Assembly (NCBI RefSeq): GCF_002964605.1
Contig: NZ_PQDH01000013.1
Location: 1 to 64,000 of the forward strand
Direction: 5' to 3'
Origin: Vallitalea okinawensis
GTDB taxonomy: Bacteria; Bacillota; Clostridia; Lachnospirales; PQDH01
Length of the DNA stretch: 64,000 nt
The translations under genes were made by a program, and so were the position numbers. Shown here in pieces: positions 26,627-38,963 of the stretch. The number at the start of each line of letters is the position of its first letter. The first letter of the stretch is position 1. The notes beneath the pieces are model-generated. The model was not told the origin of the DNA and searched no databases. It saw nothing but the letters and a program-made list of their open reading frames with translations.

Positions 26627-27733
26627 ATGAAAATCATATGTGAAAAATCTGCTTTATTAAAAGGAGTTAATACTGTATTAAAAGCTGTATCCAATCGAAC
26701 AACTTTACCAATATTAGAATGCATTTTATTAAGTGCAGAATTTGATCACTTTAAACTTGTTGGGAATGATTTAGAATTAGGAATCGAAAGTAATGTTGCT
26801 GCTGAAGTAGTTGAAAACGGTTGTGTAGCCTTAGAAGCTAAAATCTTTTCAGAGATCATTCGTAAATTACCAGATTCTAAAGTAGAAATAATCGTTAATG
26901 AAAAAAATATTACAACGATTAAGTGTGCTCATTCTGAATTTAAGATTGCAGGTCAACCAGGAGATGAGTTTCCTTTACTCCCAGAAGTCAATAAAGATAA
27001 AAAAATCATCATGTCTCAGCTTCTTTTGAAAGATATGATTAGACAGACAATTTTTTCAACTGCAAGTGAAGAGACACGAAAAATCTTAACTGGTGAACTT
27101 ATCGATATTCATGGTACTTCATTGAATATAGTTGCTGTTGACGGCTATCGTGTATCATTACGCAGAACCCAATTGTCAATTGAGAATGAGAATATAAAAG
27201 TTGTCGTTCCAGGAAAGACACTTAGTGAAATAACTAAAATTTTATCAGGTGAAGATGAGGCTGAAGTAGCTTTATACGTAACAGATAAACATATTCTTTT
27301 TGAGTTAGGCGATAGTATTGTCGTATCAAGGTTATTAGAAGGTGAATTCTTAAAATACGAGCAAGCCTTCAGTTCTGATTTTGAAACCATGATAACAATC
27401 AATCGAAAAGCGTACTTAGATAGTATTGAGCGTGCTGCCCTTATTTCTAGAGATAGTAAGAATAACCCGGTTAAAACAGAAATTAAAACTGATAAAATGA
27501 TTATTACATCCAATACTGATCTTGGTACAGCCTATGAAGAAGTGGATATCGAGATGGAAGGTAATGAAATGGTTATTGCATTTAATCCAAAATACATCAT
27601 TGATGCCTTAAAAAATATTGATGATGAAAAAATTAGAATCACCTATACTTCACCACTAGCCCCTAGTGTCATAAAACCAGTAGAGACTGATGCATTTAAA
27701 TATCTCATCTGTCCAATTCGTTTTAACGGGTAA
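26627..27733 (+). CDS. dnaN: DNA polymerase III beta subunit (sliding clamp)
   Basis: Processivity clamp of 368 residues with three repeated clamp domains. Recognised parts are SNRTTLPILECILLSAE in domain 1, AVDGYRVSLRR in domain 2 and the C-terminal YLICPIRFNG (family end YLIMPVRL). GGAG precedes the ATG. It follows dnaA across the origin element and is closed by a terminator, so yaaA onward is a new transcript. Confidence 0.97.
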   Translation: MKIICEKSALLKGVNTVLKAVSNRTTLPILECILLSAEFDHFKLVGNDLELGIESNVAAEVVENGCVALEAKIFSEIIRKLPDSKVEIIVNEKNITTIKCAHSEFKIAGQPGDEFPLLPEVNKDKKIIMSQLLLKDMIRQTIFSTASEETRKILTGELIDIHGTSLNIVAVDGYRVSLRRTQLSIENENIKVVVPGKTLSEITKILSGEDEAEVALYVTDKHILFELGDSIVVSRLLEGEFLKYEQAFSSDFETMITINRKAYLDSIERAALISRDSKNNPVKTEIKTDKMIITSNTDLGTAYEEVDIEMEGNEMVIAFNPKYIIDALKNIDDEKIRITYTSPLAPSVIKPVETDAFKYLICPIRFNG

Positions 27734-27759
27734 GTCTATGAATGAGAAAGATTTTAGAG

Positions 27760-27792
27760 AGACCATTGAATTAAATTTCGATGGTCTTTTTT
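27760..27792 (+). terminator. Terminator of dnaN
   Basis: AGACCATTGAA pairs with TTCGATGGTCT (one wobble) and is followed by TTTTT. Confidence 0.8.
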
Positions 27793-27803
27793 AGAATCTT
27801 TTT

Positions 27804-27832
27804 TTGTCTTACTATCGGGTTTATGTTATAAT
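27804..27832 (+). promoter_or_regulatory. Promoter of yaaA-recF
   Basis: TTGTCT (27804-27809), a 17-bp spacer and TATAAT (27827-27832) with an extended TGT before the -10. The leader to yaaA is about 125 nt. Confidence 0.7.
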
Positions 27833-27964
27833 AAAATTTAGGGCACAATATAAATAATAAGAAAATCTCATATAAGTGTTATCAACTTTTATGTTAATTA
27901 TTAGTTGGATTAATTGAGATTCAGTGCATGAAGAAACAATAGTAAGAGGATTAGAGGCGATAAT

Positions 27965-28177
27965 ATGCAAGAATTAAAAATTGATACAGATTTTATAAAA
28001 TTAGGTCAAGCATTGAAGCTAGCCGCCATTGTTACATCAGGTGTAGAAGCAAAGTTTATGATACAAGAAGAACAAGTCATGGTTAATGACGAAGTCGATG
28101 CGAGAAGAGGCAGAAAGCTTTACGAAGGTGATGTAGTATCAGTGGAAGGCTATGAATCCTTTAAAATTGTAAAATAA
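27965..28177 (+). CDS. yaaA: S4-domain RNA-binding protein YaaA (RlbA)
   Basis: A 70-residue S4 fold protein with FIKLGQALKLAAIVTSGVEAK and VNDEVDARRGRKLYEGD, the compact S4 signature. The family is linked to ribosome assembly. It lies 13 bp before recF, the standard order. GAGGCG is a modest ribosome binding site. Confidence 0.93.
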   Translation: MQELKIDTDFIKLGQALKLAAIVTSGVEAKFMIQEEQVMVNDEVDARRGRKLYEGDVVSVEGYESFKIVK

Positions 28178-28190
28178 CGGTGAGCATACG

Positions 28191-29273
28191 ATGTATGTAA
28201 ATAATTTAAAATTAAATAACTATCGCAACTATGAAAGTTTAGATATTGAATTTAAAAAAGGTATTAATATAATTTATGGTAATAATGCCCAAGGTAAGAC
28301 CAATATACTTGAAGCCATTTATTATTGTGCTACAGCAAGATCACATCGGACCAATTATGATAAAGATTTAATCTTATGGGGTCAGAATGAAGGGCATATT
28401 AATCTTGAGGTACAAAAGAAAAATAATGAAATTATCGATATTCATTTTAGAAAAAGTGGTAAAAAAGGTATCGCTGTGAATAAATATCCCATACAAAAAT
28501 TGAATCAGCTGTACGGAACTCTTAACGTTATACTTTTTTCACCAGAAGATTTATCCCTTGTCAAAAAAGGTCCATCAGAACGTAGAAAATTTATAGATAT
28601 CGAATTATGTCAAATTGATAAAATTTATCTTTATAATCTTCAACAATATCACAAAGTACTTAAACAACGAAATAATCTATTGAAAGCTGTAGCCTATGGT
28701 AAAGGTGATAAAGCTACCATTGAGATATGGGATGAACAACTAATAACATTTGGTTCAAAGCTTATAAAAGCACGTTATGATTTTATTAATGAACTGAAAA
28801 ATTATGTTATGGAGATTCATGAGCAGATAACCAATGGTAAAGAAAAGTTGATCATCAAGTATGAAAAAAATTGTGAAGAACAATATTTTTCAAATCTTTT
28901 AAAAAAGAATGTAGATAAGGACATCAAATTTGGCAATACTTCAATTGGCCCCCATCGTGATGATTTAGCTTTTAGAGTTAATGATATTGACTTAAGAACC
29001 TTTGGTTCTCAGGGACAACACCGAACGGCGGCGCTATCTTTAAAGCTGGCAGAAATCGATTTGATCAAGCAAAAAACCAATGATTTACCAGTGTTATTAT
29101 TAGATGACGTCTTATCTGAATTAGATGATTCACGTCAGAAACATCTCTTAAGTACCTTGGAAAATATTCAAACCATTGTTACATGTACTGGTGTTGAAGA
29201 TTTTATTCATAAAGGGATGGAAGTCGATCGCATGATAAAAATAAGTTCTGGAGTTGCTGAGATCGTTAAATAA
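28191..29273 (+). CDS. recF: DNA replication and repair protein RecF
   Basis: SMC-like ATPase of 360 residues that loads RecA at gaps together with RecO and RecR. Walker A is YGNNAQGKTNILEAIYYC, split by a loop; GPHRDDLAF and the ABC-like signature GSQGQHRTAALSLKLAE are present, followed by Walker B PVLLLDDVLSELD. GGTGAG precedes the ATG. It is co-transcribed with yaaA. Confidence 0.97.
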   Translation: MYVNNLKLNNYRNYESLDIEFKKGINIIYGNNAQGKTNILEAIYYCATARSHRTNYDKDLILWGQNEGHINLEVQKKNNEIIDIHFRKSGKKGIAVNKYPIQKLNQLYGTLNVILFSPEDLSLVKKGPSERRKFIDIELCQIDKIYLYNLQQYHKVLKQRNNLLKAVAYGKGDKATIEIWDEQLITFGSKLIKARYDFINELKNYVMEIHEQITNGKEKLIIKYEKNCEEQYFSNLLKKNVDKDIKFGNTSIGPHRDDLAFRVNDIDLRTFGSQGQHRTAALSLKLAEIDLIKQKTNDLPVLLLDDVLSELDDSRQKHLLSTLENIQTIVTCTGVEDFIHKGMEVDRMIKISSGVAEIVK

Positions 29274-29467
29274 CTATAAGTCGTTGAACCAATAATTTAG
29301 CAATGGGGAGAAATTTCATGTGTATATATTAGCTTTATTGGTGCAAGGTACCGGTTTCTATAAAGTAAAAGTGAGTTATCTTGTGCAGAAAGCATCAAAG
29401 TAAGTGAATAATTTCAGAAATGATGAAGCCAAATGGTTAATTTACAGAATATTGAAGAATTAACAAC

Positions 29468-29496
29468 TTGAAGATATTGATAATTTAATGTATAAT
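29468..29496 (+). promoter_or_regulatory. Promoter of remB-gyrB
   Basis: TTGAAG (29468-29473), a 17-bp spacer and TATAAT (29491-29496), 40 bp before the remB start. It provides a recF-independent start for the gyrase genes. Confidence 0.78.
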
Positions 29497-29535
29497 AGAT
29501 ATGTTATGCTATTATTAGGATTGGAGTGATCCTGT

Positions 29536-29823
29536 ATGTTTTTGCACATTGGTGCAGATAAGGAAATATTAGTGAAGAATATTGTAAGTATCCTCAGTAT
29601 GACCTATGCAGCTCAATCCGAAATAACAAAAGAATTCATAAAGATGGCGGAAGACGATGGCTTTGTAAAAAGAATTAGTGATGATGAAGCTAAGTCCGTA
29701 GTCGTTGTTGATGAAAATGGACAATATTATCTCTATTTTTCGCCCATTAATTCGGTGACACTACAAAATCGTTTATACGCCAATGATCAAATAAATTTGC
29801 TTAGCAATAAGCACATGATGTAG
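29536..29823 (+). CDS. remB: RemB/YaaB-type extracellular matrix regulator (DUF370)
   Basis: A 95-residue DUF370 protein (MFLHIGADKEILVKNIVSIL). The family includes RemA and RemB, DNA-binding regulators of biofilm genes in Bacillus. Its place between recF and gyrB is conserved in Firmicutes. GGAGTGAT precedes the ATG and gyrB follows after 12 bp. A gene further away would be expected to encode RemA proper. Confidence 0.9.
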   Translation: MFLHIGADKEILVKNIVSILSMTYAAQSEITKEFIKMAEDDGFVKRISDDEAKSVVVVDENGQYYLYFSPINSVTLQNRLYANDQINLLSNKHMM

Positions 29824-31743
<1,920 letters not shown>

Positions 31744-31815
31744 TACCTCCAATGGCTATTTAAAAGTGTTGTAAGATACAATCATGTAAATAGGAGATGA
31801 AAGGAGTAGCATCTC

Positions 31816-34299
31816 ATGGAAGAAAGTCAATTTGATATGATCAAACCGGTCAATCTTGAAGAAGAAATGCGAAAATCGTATATAGATTACGCTATGAGTG
31901 TTATAGCATCCAGAGCCTTACCAGATGTTAGAGATGGTCTTAAGCCTGTTCAAAGACGTATACTCTATTCAATGAGCGAGCTTAATTTGACACCAGATAA
32001 ACCATACCGTAAATCAGCTCGTATCGTCGGGGATACAATGGGTAAATATCACCCACATGGTGATAGTTCCATCTACGATGCAATGGTACGTTTAGCACAA
32101 GATTTCTCCACTCGTTATGAATTAGTTGATGGACATGGTAACTTTGGATCCGTTGATGGGGATTCAGCCGCAGCCATGCGTTATACAGAAGCGAGAATGA
32201 GTAAATTAGCACTGGAAATGTTAAGAGATATTGAAAAAGAAACAGTGGACTATCGTCCAAACTTTGATGAATCGCTTAATGAACCAATTGTTTTACCAGC
32301 TAGATACCCTAACTTATTATGTAATGGTGTTACAGGTATTGCCGTAGGTATGGCTACAAGTATCCCACCACATAATTTACGAGAAGTAATCGATGGTGTT
32401 GTTCAAATTATTAATGACCGAATTGATAATAAAGAGACAACTATTGACGATATACTTAAAATTATTAAAGGACCTGATTTTCCAACTGGAGCTACAATTT
32501 ATGGTACAAGAGGCATTGATGAAGCTTATAGAACAGGTAAAGGTCGTGTCAAAGTAAGGGCAAATGCTGAAATTGAGCCAATGGCAAATAATAAACAGCG
32601 CATCGTTGTCGATGAAATTCCATACATGGTTAACAAATCTCGTTTAATCGAGAAAATTGCTGATCTTGTAAAAGATAAAAAAATTGAGGGTATTACCGAT
32701 TTAAGAGATGAATCTGACAGAAATGGGATGCGCATTGTTATTGAATTAAAAAGAGATGTTAATGCCCAAGTTATTTTAAATCAGTTATATAAAAATACTC
32801 AATTACAAGATACATTTAGTATCAATATGTTAGCACTTGTCAATAATGAACCTAGAGTACTTAATCTTCAGCAGGTACTTGAACATTACTTAGAGCATCA
32901 AAAAGATGTTATTACAAGAAGAACCAAATTCGAACTTAACAAAGCTGAAGCTAGAGCTCATATTTTAGAAGGTTTATTAAAAGCACTTGATCATATTGAT
33001 GAGATTATTAAGATTATTAGAGGATCTGAAAACACAGCACAGGCTAAAGAACGCTTAATGGAGCGTTTCCAATTCTCTGATCGTCAAGCTCAAGCAATTG
33101 TAGACATGCGTCTGAGAGCATTAACAGGCTTGGAAAGACAGAAGTTAGAAAATGAATACGCTGAGCTCATCGAAAAAATTAAAGAATTAAAAGCTATATT
33201 AGAAAACGAAAATGTTTTATATAGTTTGATTAGAGAAGAAATTCTCGTTATCAAAGAAAAATTCGGTGATGAGAGAAAAACAGCGATCACATTTGATGCT
33301 GGAGAGATTGACATTGAAGATCTTATCAAGAAAGAGAACAATGTTATCACTATGACTCACCTAGGATATATTAAACGTACTGCAGTTTCCACCTATAAGA
33401 GCCAAAATAGAGGTGGTAAAGGAATTAAGGGTATACAAACTAGAGATGGGGATTTCGTTGAAAACCTATTTATTACATCCACACATCACTATATTTTATT
33501 CTTTACGAACAAAGGTAAAGTATACCGCCTAAAAACATATGAAATTCCTGAAGCTAGTCGTACATCTAGAGGTACAGCTATTGTTAATCTATTACAGATT
33601 GACCCAGGGGAAATTATCACAGCAGTTATACCTGTTAAAGAGTATACTGAAGATACATTCCTTCTTATGGCTACAAAACGTGGTCAAGTTAAGAAAACTG
33701 GTCTTATGGAATATACCAATATCCGTGTAGGCGGCCTAATTGCCATTTCTCTAAGAGAAGATGATGACCTCATTGAAGTTAAACTGACTGATGGTGATCA
33801 AGAAGTTCTCATTGCTACACGAGAGGGACAATGTATTCGCTTTAGAGAAACAGATGTTAGACCAACAGGTAGAACATCCATGGGTGTAAAAGGTATGACC
33901 ATTAATGAAGAAGATGAAGTTATCGGTATGCAGCTTGTATCACAAGGCGAAAATATATTAGCAGTAACTGAAAATGGTATGGGTAAACGTACATCTGTAG
34001 ATGAGTTTACTGTTCAACACCGTGGAGGTAAAGGTATTAAGTACTATCGTATAACACCTAAGACAGGTATTATCGTAGGCTTTAAAGCGGTTAGAGATAC
34101 CCAAGATATCATGCTGATTACTAACGAAGGTATCATTATTCGATTAAGAGTTGATGAAATATCACAAATAGGCCGTGTAACATCTGGTGTTAAATTGATG
34201 AACGTTGGCGATGACATTCGAGTAGTTAGTATTGCTAAAGTAAGAGAAGAAGATCAAATAGATGAAGACGAAGAAAAAGAAGAGGAAGAATCTGAGTAA
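31816..34299 (+). CDS. gyrA: DNA gyrase subunit A
   Basis: Breakage-reunion subunit, 827 residues. The active-site Tyr123 lies in [11 protein letters not shown]. The quinolone-resistance region [17 protein letters not shown] has Ser84 and Asp88 at the positions of E. coli Ser83 and Asp87, so no known resistance change is visible there. The GyrA-box [10 protein letters not shown] supports true gyrase rather than topoisomerase IV. The tail is very acidic ([11 protein letters not shown]). AAGGAG precedes the ATG. It is downstream of gyrB by 72 bp. Confidence 0.98.
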   Translation: MEESQFDMIKPVNLEEEMRKSYIDYAMSVIASRALPDVRDGLKPVQRRILYSMSELNLTPDKPYRKSARIVGDTMGKYHPHGDSSIYDAMVRLAQDFSTRYELVDGHGNFGSVDGDSAAAMRYTEARMSKLALEMLRDIEKETVDYRPNFDESLNEPIVLPARYPNLLCNGVTGIAVGMATSIPPHNLREVIDGVVQIINDRIDNKETTIDDILKIIKGPDFPTGATIYGTRGIDEAYRTGKGRVKVRANAEIEPMANNKQRIVVDEIPYMVNKSRLIEKIADLVKDKKIEGITDLRDESDRNGMRIVIELKRDVNAQVILNQLYKNTQLQDTFSINMLALVNNEPRVLNLQQVLEHYLEHQKDVITRRTKFELNKAEARAHILEGLLKALDHIDEIIKIIRGSENTAQAKERLMERFQFSDRQAQAIVDMRLRALTGLERQKLENEYAELIEKIKELKAILENENVLYSLIREEILVIKEKFGDERKTAITFDAGEIDIEDLIKKENNVITMTHLGYIKRTAVSTYKSQNRGGKGIKGIQTRDGDFVENLFITSTHHYILFFTNKGKVYRLKTYEIPEASRTSRGTAIVNLLQIDPGEIITAVIPVKEYTEDTFLLMATKRGQVKKTGLMEYTNIRVGGLIAISLREDDDLIEVKLTDGDQEVLIATREGQCIRFRETDVRPTGRTSMGVKGMTINEEDEVIGMQLVSQGENILAVTENGMGKRTSVDEFTVQHRGGKGIKYYRITPKTGIIVGFKAVRDTQDIMLITNEGIIIRLRVDEISQIGRVTSGVKLMNVGDDIRVVSIAKVREEDQIDEDEEKEEEESE

Positions 34300-34320
34300 T
34301 CTCAGGTTTTTCTTTTTTTT
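34292..34320 (+). terminator. Terminator of gyrA
   Basis: CTGAG-TAAT-CTCAG, with the gyrA stop codon in its loop, followed by GTTTTTCTTTTTTTTT. Confidence 0.75.
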
Positions 34321-34350
34321 TGCCTAGTAATGCCTCCATATATCAAAGTA

Positions 34351-34359
34351 TGTTATAAT
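34351..34359 (+). promoter_or_regulatory. Extended -10 promoter of the C39-type peptidase gene
   Basis: TGTTATAAT gives TG-N-TATAAT; the -35 is poor. It lies about 64 bp before the start codon. Confidence 0.6.
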
Positions 34360-34422
34360 AGAAGAGATTTTATGAAATATTTGATTGGATTCAGATAAGT
34401 TAAATATATTAGGATGAGTCGA

Positions 34423-35478
34423 ATGAAAAAATTATTTATGGGGTTAATGATAGCATTAACAATGGGGATTGCTTATATGTTATTAACCTTTCCACTAAAT
34501 TTATCAGAAGCAACAAGTAATCAATTAGTCGAACAACCCCCAAATAGTGGTATAACGCAACTAGAAGAGATTCCAGATAGCAATAAAAATACATTCGATG
34601 TGTATAGGTACGATACAAAATCTAAGCAGTTTTCTTCTCTTGAAGAAGCTATTAACTATGCAGAGGATTATACACGAGCTTATATCATACAAGATAATCA
34701 AGAAGAATGGATCTGGGATAACTTCAATCCCTATATTGTATATAGTGAAGATACATATTTGAAGGACTTCATTACCTTTCAGGAAGCGTATGAATATGCC
34801 AAAAACTTTCAAAGCGGCATCATTACCTATGAAGATGAATATAAAAGGGTTTGGATGAGGGATTATGATAAGCGTGGTAGCAGTTATATGGAAGTACCAA
34901 AACTTAATCAATATCCGGAATTGCCTCGTGGTTGTGAAGTAACATCTTTAGCGATGTTAATGAATTACAATGCTTTAAATGTGACTAAAATGCAATTGGC
35001 AGAAGAAATAGTCAAAGAACCAGGATTATACTGGAATGATAGCCTATTATATTATGGGAACCCTCATCAAGGATTTGTGGGAAGTATGTACAGTTTAAGT
35101 CAGTTTGGATTTGGTGTATATCATGAACCTATTAATCAGTTGGTAAAGGCATATGCACCAGCTGATACCTTAGATTTTACAGGTACCTCTTTTGAAGAAA
35201 TATACTTCTTTTTAGATCATGGTATGCCCGTTTGGGTTATAACCAATACTCTGTATAAAGCCTTAGATGACAATTACTTTAAAACATGGAAGACCGAAGA
35301 AGGGGATGTTACAGTTACAAATAAACAACATGCAGTAGTGGTTGTAGGTTATGATGAAGAATATATTTATATCAATGATCCTTTAAATCGAAGGACGGCA
35401 GTTAAAAAAGAAGAGTTCATAGCAGCATGGGAGCAGATGGGTAACCAAGCCATAACGATGAAGTACATTGCTGGATAA
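34423..35478 (+). CDS. C39-type cysteine peptidase, exported or membrane-anchored
   Basis: Predicted papain-fold peptidase outside the membrane, about 351 residues. A hydrophobic N-terminus (LFMGLMIALTMGIAYMLLTF) is a signal anchor. Two similar 50-residue segments with SLEEAINYAEDYTRA and TFQEAYEYAKNFQSG follow (residues about 60-150). The Peptidase_C39_2 domain has Cys171 in PRGCEVTSLAMLMNY, His303 in KQHAVVVVGYD and Asp319 in YINDPLNRR. The Met at 34423 follows AGGA; the ATG three codons earlier is fused to it. The next gene, a CAP/SLH protein, is also exported, which suggests surface processing. The substrate is unknown. Confidence 0.86.
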   Translation: MKKLFMGLMIALTMGIAYMLLTFPLNLSEATSNQLVEQPPNSGITQLEEIPDSNKNTFDVYRYDTKSKQFSSLEEAINYAEDYTRAYIIQDNQEEWIWDNFNPYIVYSEDTYLKDFITFQEAYEYAKNFQSGIITYEDEYKRVWMRDYDKRGSSYMEVPKLNQYPELPRGCEVTSLAMLMNYNALNVTKMQLAEEIVKEPGLYWNDSLLYYGNPHQGFVGSMYSLSQFGFGVYHEPINQLVKAYAPADTLDFTGTSFEEIYFFLDHGMPVWVITNTLYKALDDNYFKTWKTEEGDVTVTNKQHAVVVVGYDEEYIYINDPLNRRTAVKKEEFIAAWEQMGNQAITMKYIAG

Positions 35479-35531
35479 ATACTGAAAATTCGGTTTGTAA
35501 TCTATATTTAACTTTATACAATGTGAATATT

Positions 35532-35540
35532 TGGTATAAT
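35532..35540 (+). promoter_or_regulatory. Extended -10 promoter of the CAP/SLH gene
   Basis: TGGTATAAT (TG-N-TATAAT) 27 bp before the gene's start codon, with no good -35. Confidence 0.55.
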
Positions 35541-35566
35541 AGATAGTAGTAAAGGGGGGGAAGGAC

Positions 35567-36880
35567 ATGAAACGACTCGCCACAATTATACTTGTAATTT
35601 TATTGAGCACATCAGTTGTATATGGATATTCCGCAACGGACAATACTATTCAATATATTAATAATATTAGAGAACACGTTAAAGTAACGGAATTAAAAGC
35701 GGATAATAATTTATCAAAAGCAGCTGAAAATCACAGTGTCTATTTGAATACTTATGAAAAAAATTCCAAAAATATTACAGGAAAACATACACAGGATAGC
35801 GATAAAGTACTTTTTGCAGGGATTTATCCATGGGATAGAGTTGGATATTTTAATTATGATATTAATTCCAATCCTTATACTAATGAATTAATATATCTAT
35901 CGGATGATTCACCAGCAAATACAGTAACTAAAATGATAGATAATCCTTATTATAGAATAGAGCTTCTTAATCCTAACTACCAAGATATAGGTTATTACAA
36001 AGAAGGTGATAAGTTTGTTGTTGAACTTGGTGGAGAGAAAGCCAAAACAACAGAAGTTACATATCCATTTAATCATCAAGAGAGGATACCCTATCAGTGG
36101 ATAGATGAGGACAATAATGTATATGGTTACCCTATAACATATTCAATTTATGCACCAATGAAGATTGACAAAATTGAGATAATAAAAATAGAATTAGTAA
36201 ATAAAGAAAATAGTAAAATAATTGAAAATGAAATACGTAATCCTGATAATGATGAGATATTGACTAATTCAATTATCATACTGCCCAATGAACCATTTGA
36301 TGCTAACACAGAATATGAGGTATCAGTCAATATTCGAGTAACTTATTCAAGTGGATCTATAGCTAATAAGAATAAGACATGGTCATTTGAAACAGGTGGA
36401 AAAACTTCAACTTTAAATTATATCAATAAACGTGATAAAATCACTAGACAAGAATTTGCAGAAAATATTGTTTCAGAGGCTGATCTTGTGTTAAGCAGGA
36501 ATTATGAAGTAACATTTAAAGATGTACCTAATGAAAGTATCTATACACCTTATATTTATACTTTAAAAGAGTTAGGTATAATGCAAGGATATGACACAGA
36601 AACTTTCGGATACGATGATAATTTAACGAGAGAACAAGCTTTTGCAATCATCATGCGGCTATATAATTATTTAAATGAGATAGATTTTTATGACACAGTC
36701 ATTAATAAAGAACCAGATTTTGTTGATATGGATGAAGTAAGTCCATGGGCTATAAATGCTATCAGAGCAGCTTATAATCTTAATATTGTCTATGGTACTA
36801 CTGACAATGAATTAATTCCAAATGAAGATTTAACTTTTGAAGATGCCGAAAGAATTACGAATCGTGTTATAAATAAATAA
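35567..36880 (+). CDS. CAP-domain surface protein with C-terminal SLH repeats
   Basis: Secreted, cell-wall-bound protein of 437 residues with unknown activity. The signal peptide is MKRLATIILVILLSTSVVYG. Residues about 25-165 look like a CAP/SCP-like domain (LSKAAENHSVYL, TGKHTQDSD). An Ig-like or beta-rich linker follows (about 170-280). Two SLH units come last, ITRQEFAENIV with FKDVP, then LTREQAFAIIMRLYNY with FVDMDEVSPWA, and EDLTFEDAERI suggests part of a third. SLH units bind secondary wall polymer. GGGGGGGAAGG precedes the ATG. It follows the C39-type peptidase gene. Confidence 0.87.
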   Translation: MKRLATIILVILLSTSVVYGYSATDNTIQYINNIREHVKVTELKADNNLSKAAENHSVYLNTYEKNSKNITGKHTQDSDKVLFAGIYPWDRVGYFNYDINSNPYTNELIYLSDDSPANTVTKMIDNPYYRIELLNPNYQDIGYYKEGDKFVVELGGEKAKTTEVTYPFNHQERIPYQWIDEDNNVYGYPITYSIYAPMKIDKIEIIKIELVNKENSKIIENEIRNPDNDEILTNSIIILPNEPFDANTEYEVSVNIRVTYSSGSIANKNKTWSFETGGKTSTLNYINKRDKITRQEFAENIVSEADLVLSRNYEVTFKDVPNESIYTPYIYTLKELGIMQGYDTETFGYDDNLTREQAFAIIMRLYNYLNEIDFYDTVINKEPDFVDMDEVSPWAINAIRAAYNLNIVYGTTDNELIPNEDLTFEDAERITNRVINK

Positions 36881-36899
36881 ATCAGCTTTACCCTTCATA

Positions 36900-36934
36900 C
36901 AGCTTCGTGTATAATTTGATTATATACGAAGCTG
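36900..36934 (+). terminator. Hairpin after the CAP/SLH gene
   Basis: CAGCTTCGTGTATAA pairs with TTATATACGAAGCTG around a short loop, followed by ATTTAGG. The stem is strong but the T run is weak. Confidence 0.65.
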
Positions 36935-36988
36935 ATTTAGGTTATGAAAGGTAGGTGAAGTTGGTAGTACATTCTGCCAACGAATTTT

Positions 36989-38770
36989 ATGCAAGCAAAA
37001 GAGAGAGTAAGAACACTACAAAAGATTATGAGAGAAAAGGGCATGGACGTATACATTATACCAAGCTCAGATTCTCATCAAAGTGAGTATGTAGCAGATT
37101 ATTTTAAATCAAGACAATTTATTTCTGGATTTACTGGATCAGCAGGTACTGTTATCGTGTCCTTAGAACATGGCAATGGTTTATGGACCGATGGAAGATA
37201 TTTTATCCAAGCTGAAGAAGAAATTAAGGGATCTTCAATTGACCTTTTTAAAATGGGTGAAGAAGGCGTGCCTACTATCAACCAGTGGCTGAAGAAAAAT
37301 TTAGCTGATGGTGCCACAATTGGTTTTGATGGTCGACTATTTTCAGCTAATTATGTAACAAAGATGAAGAAAGAATTGAAGAACAAAGATTTTAATTATC
37401 AAATAAATGATGACCTCATTGATTTAATATGGATTGATAGACCAGCGATGCCAGCTGAAAAGGTTATTGAACATGATCTTAAATTTGCTGGTAAGCAATC
37501 ACGTGACAAAATCAAAGAAATTAGAGAACTTATGGTTGAAGAAGATGCAGACACTTATGTTATTGGTTCACTAGATGATATTGTCTGGTTATGTAACATC
37601 AGAGGAAATGATATGCAATACAGTCCTGTTGTCTATGCTTATGCTATGATCACGATGGAAACAACATCACTCTATGTGGATCTAAGTAAAATATCTGATG
37701 GCATAAAAAATACATTATTAGGTGAAGGAATTACAGTTAAGACCTATGATGCATTATGGGAAGATATTAACAACTTGGATGCATCTAGAAAAGTTGCTCT
37801 TGATTCTAATCGTATTAATAGTGCATTATATAGCAAGGTAAAAGAACAATGTAAAGTAAGAGAGATTAAAGAGATTTCTGCACTTTTAAAGGCTAAGAAG
37901 AATGAAATAGAGATTGAAAACCTAAGAAAATGCAATATACGTGATAATGTAGCAATGGTTAAATTCCTTTATTGGCTTAAGAGTAATATAGGTAAGATAA
38001 AAATAACAGAATTGGATATAGAAGATAAACTCTTAGAATTAAGAAGCCAGATGGAAAATAACTTAGGCGCAAGCTTTGCAACGATAGCAGCATATGGCGA
38101 ACATGGGGCGTTAAATCACTATAAAGCAAGTGAAGAATCACAGAAAACCCTTGAACCAGAGGGGTTTGTACTTATTGATTCTGGTGGACAGTATTATGAT
38201 GGAACAACGGATATAACAAGAACCATTGTTTTAGGACCTATTACTGAGGAGATGCGTAGAAACTACACTTTAGTTTTAAGAGGTAACATTAATTTAAGTA
38301 GAGTAATCTTCCGACAAGGTACTAAAGGATGTAACCTAGACGCATTAGCACGTATGCCACTATGGGAACATGGTTTAGAATTCAAACATGGTACAGGTCA
38401 TGGACTAGGTTTCTTCTTAAACGTTCACGAAGGACCGCATAACATTTCACAACATCTAGTTGATGTACCACTTGAAGTAGGGATGGTGGTAACCAATGAA
38501 CCTGGTTACTATGTAGAAGGAGATTACGGTATTCGACTAGAAAATGATATTCTAGTAGCCCCTCAGAATAAAACAGAATGGGGTCAATTCCTTAAATTTG
38601 AGACATTGACTTATTGCCCCTTCGACTTAGAAGCAATTGATACTTCACTATTAAAAGATGAAGAGAAGCAGTGGTTAAATGAGTATCATAAAAAGACTTA
38701 TGAATTATTAGCACCATACTTAAATGAAGATGAGAAAGTATGGTTAAAAGAGAATACAAAAGAAGTTTAG
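36989..38770 (+). CDS. pepP: Xaa-Pro aminopeptidase P family protein
   Basis: Cytoplasmic M24B peptidase of 593 residues that removes N-terminal residues before proline. Two creatinase-like N-terminal domains (IIPSSDSHQSEYVADYFKSR) precede the pita-bread catalytic domain. Metal ligands are in DSGGQYYDGTTDITRT, FKHGTGHGLGFFLNVHEGP, TNEPGYY and GIRLENDI. The C-terminal extension (PLWEHGLEFKHG region and tail) fits the long eukaryote-like APP1 form. The ATG matches the family N-terminus but has no nearby Shine-Dalgarno; AGGTGAAG is about 30 bp upstream, so initiation may be inefficient or use structure. Confidence 0.94.
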   Translation: MQAKERVRTLQKIMREKGMDVYIIPSSDSHQSEYVADYFKSRQFISGFTGSAGTVIVSLEHGNGLWTDGRYFIQAEEEIKGSSIDLFKMGEEGVPTINQWLKKNLADGATIGFDGRLFSANYVTKMKKELKNKDFNYQINDDLIDLIWIDRPAMPAEKVIEHDLKFAGKQSRDKIKEIRELMVEEDADTYVIGSLDDIVWLCNIRGNDMQYSPVVYAYAMITMETTSLYVDLSKISDGIKNTLLGEGITVKTYDALWEDINNLDASRKVALDSNRINSALYSKVKEQCKVREIKEISALLKAKKNEIEIENLRKCNIRDNVAMVKFLYWLKSNIGKIKITELDIEDKLLELRSQMENNLGASFATIAAYGEHGALNHYKASEESQKTLEPEGFVLIDSGGQYYDGTTDITRTIVLGPITEEMRRNYTLVLRGNINLSRVIFRQGTKGCNLDALARMPLWEHGLEFKHGTGHGLGFFLNVHEGPHNISQHLVDVPLEVGMVVTNEPGYYVEGDYGIRLENDILVAPQNKTEWGQFLKFETLTYCPFDLEAIDTSLLKDEEKQWLNEYHKKTYELLAPYLNEDEKVWLKENTKEV

Positions 38771-38771
38771 T

Positions 38772-38810
38772 CTAAAGTGGTATAGGGAATGTTCCTATAC
38801 CACTTTAGTT
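38772..38810 (+). terminator. Terminator of pepP
   Basis: CTAAAGTGGTATAGG and CCTATACCACTTTAG form a 15-bp stem with a short loop, followed by TTTACTTTT. Confidence 0.85.
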
Positions 38811-38829
38811 TACTTTTATATGTTCAGTA

Positions 38830-38858
38830 TTGACAATAAAAAATTGAAAAAGTAAAAT
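38830..38858 (+). promoter_or_regulatory. Promoter of the surface protein-sortase locus
   Basis: TTGACA (38830-38835), a 17-bp spacer and TAAAAT (38853-38858). The leader is about 100 nt. Confidence 0.75.
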
Positions 38859-38963
38859 AAATAATAGAATATATGTTAATAAATGTAAATATAATACATA
38901 TGAAAAATCTCTACTGATTCAAATAAAGAGTTTTAAAATTTAACCGAATAGGCTGGTGAAATA

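Noticed and set aside
38887-38960. Riboswitch in the leader of the surface protein gene
   Set aside because: No c-di-GMP (GEMM) or other aptamer core was recognisable; only short A/T pairings.
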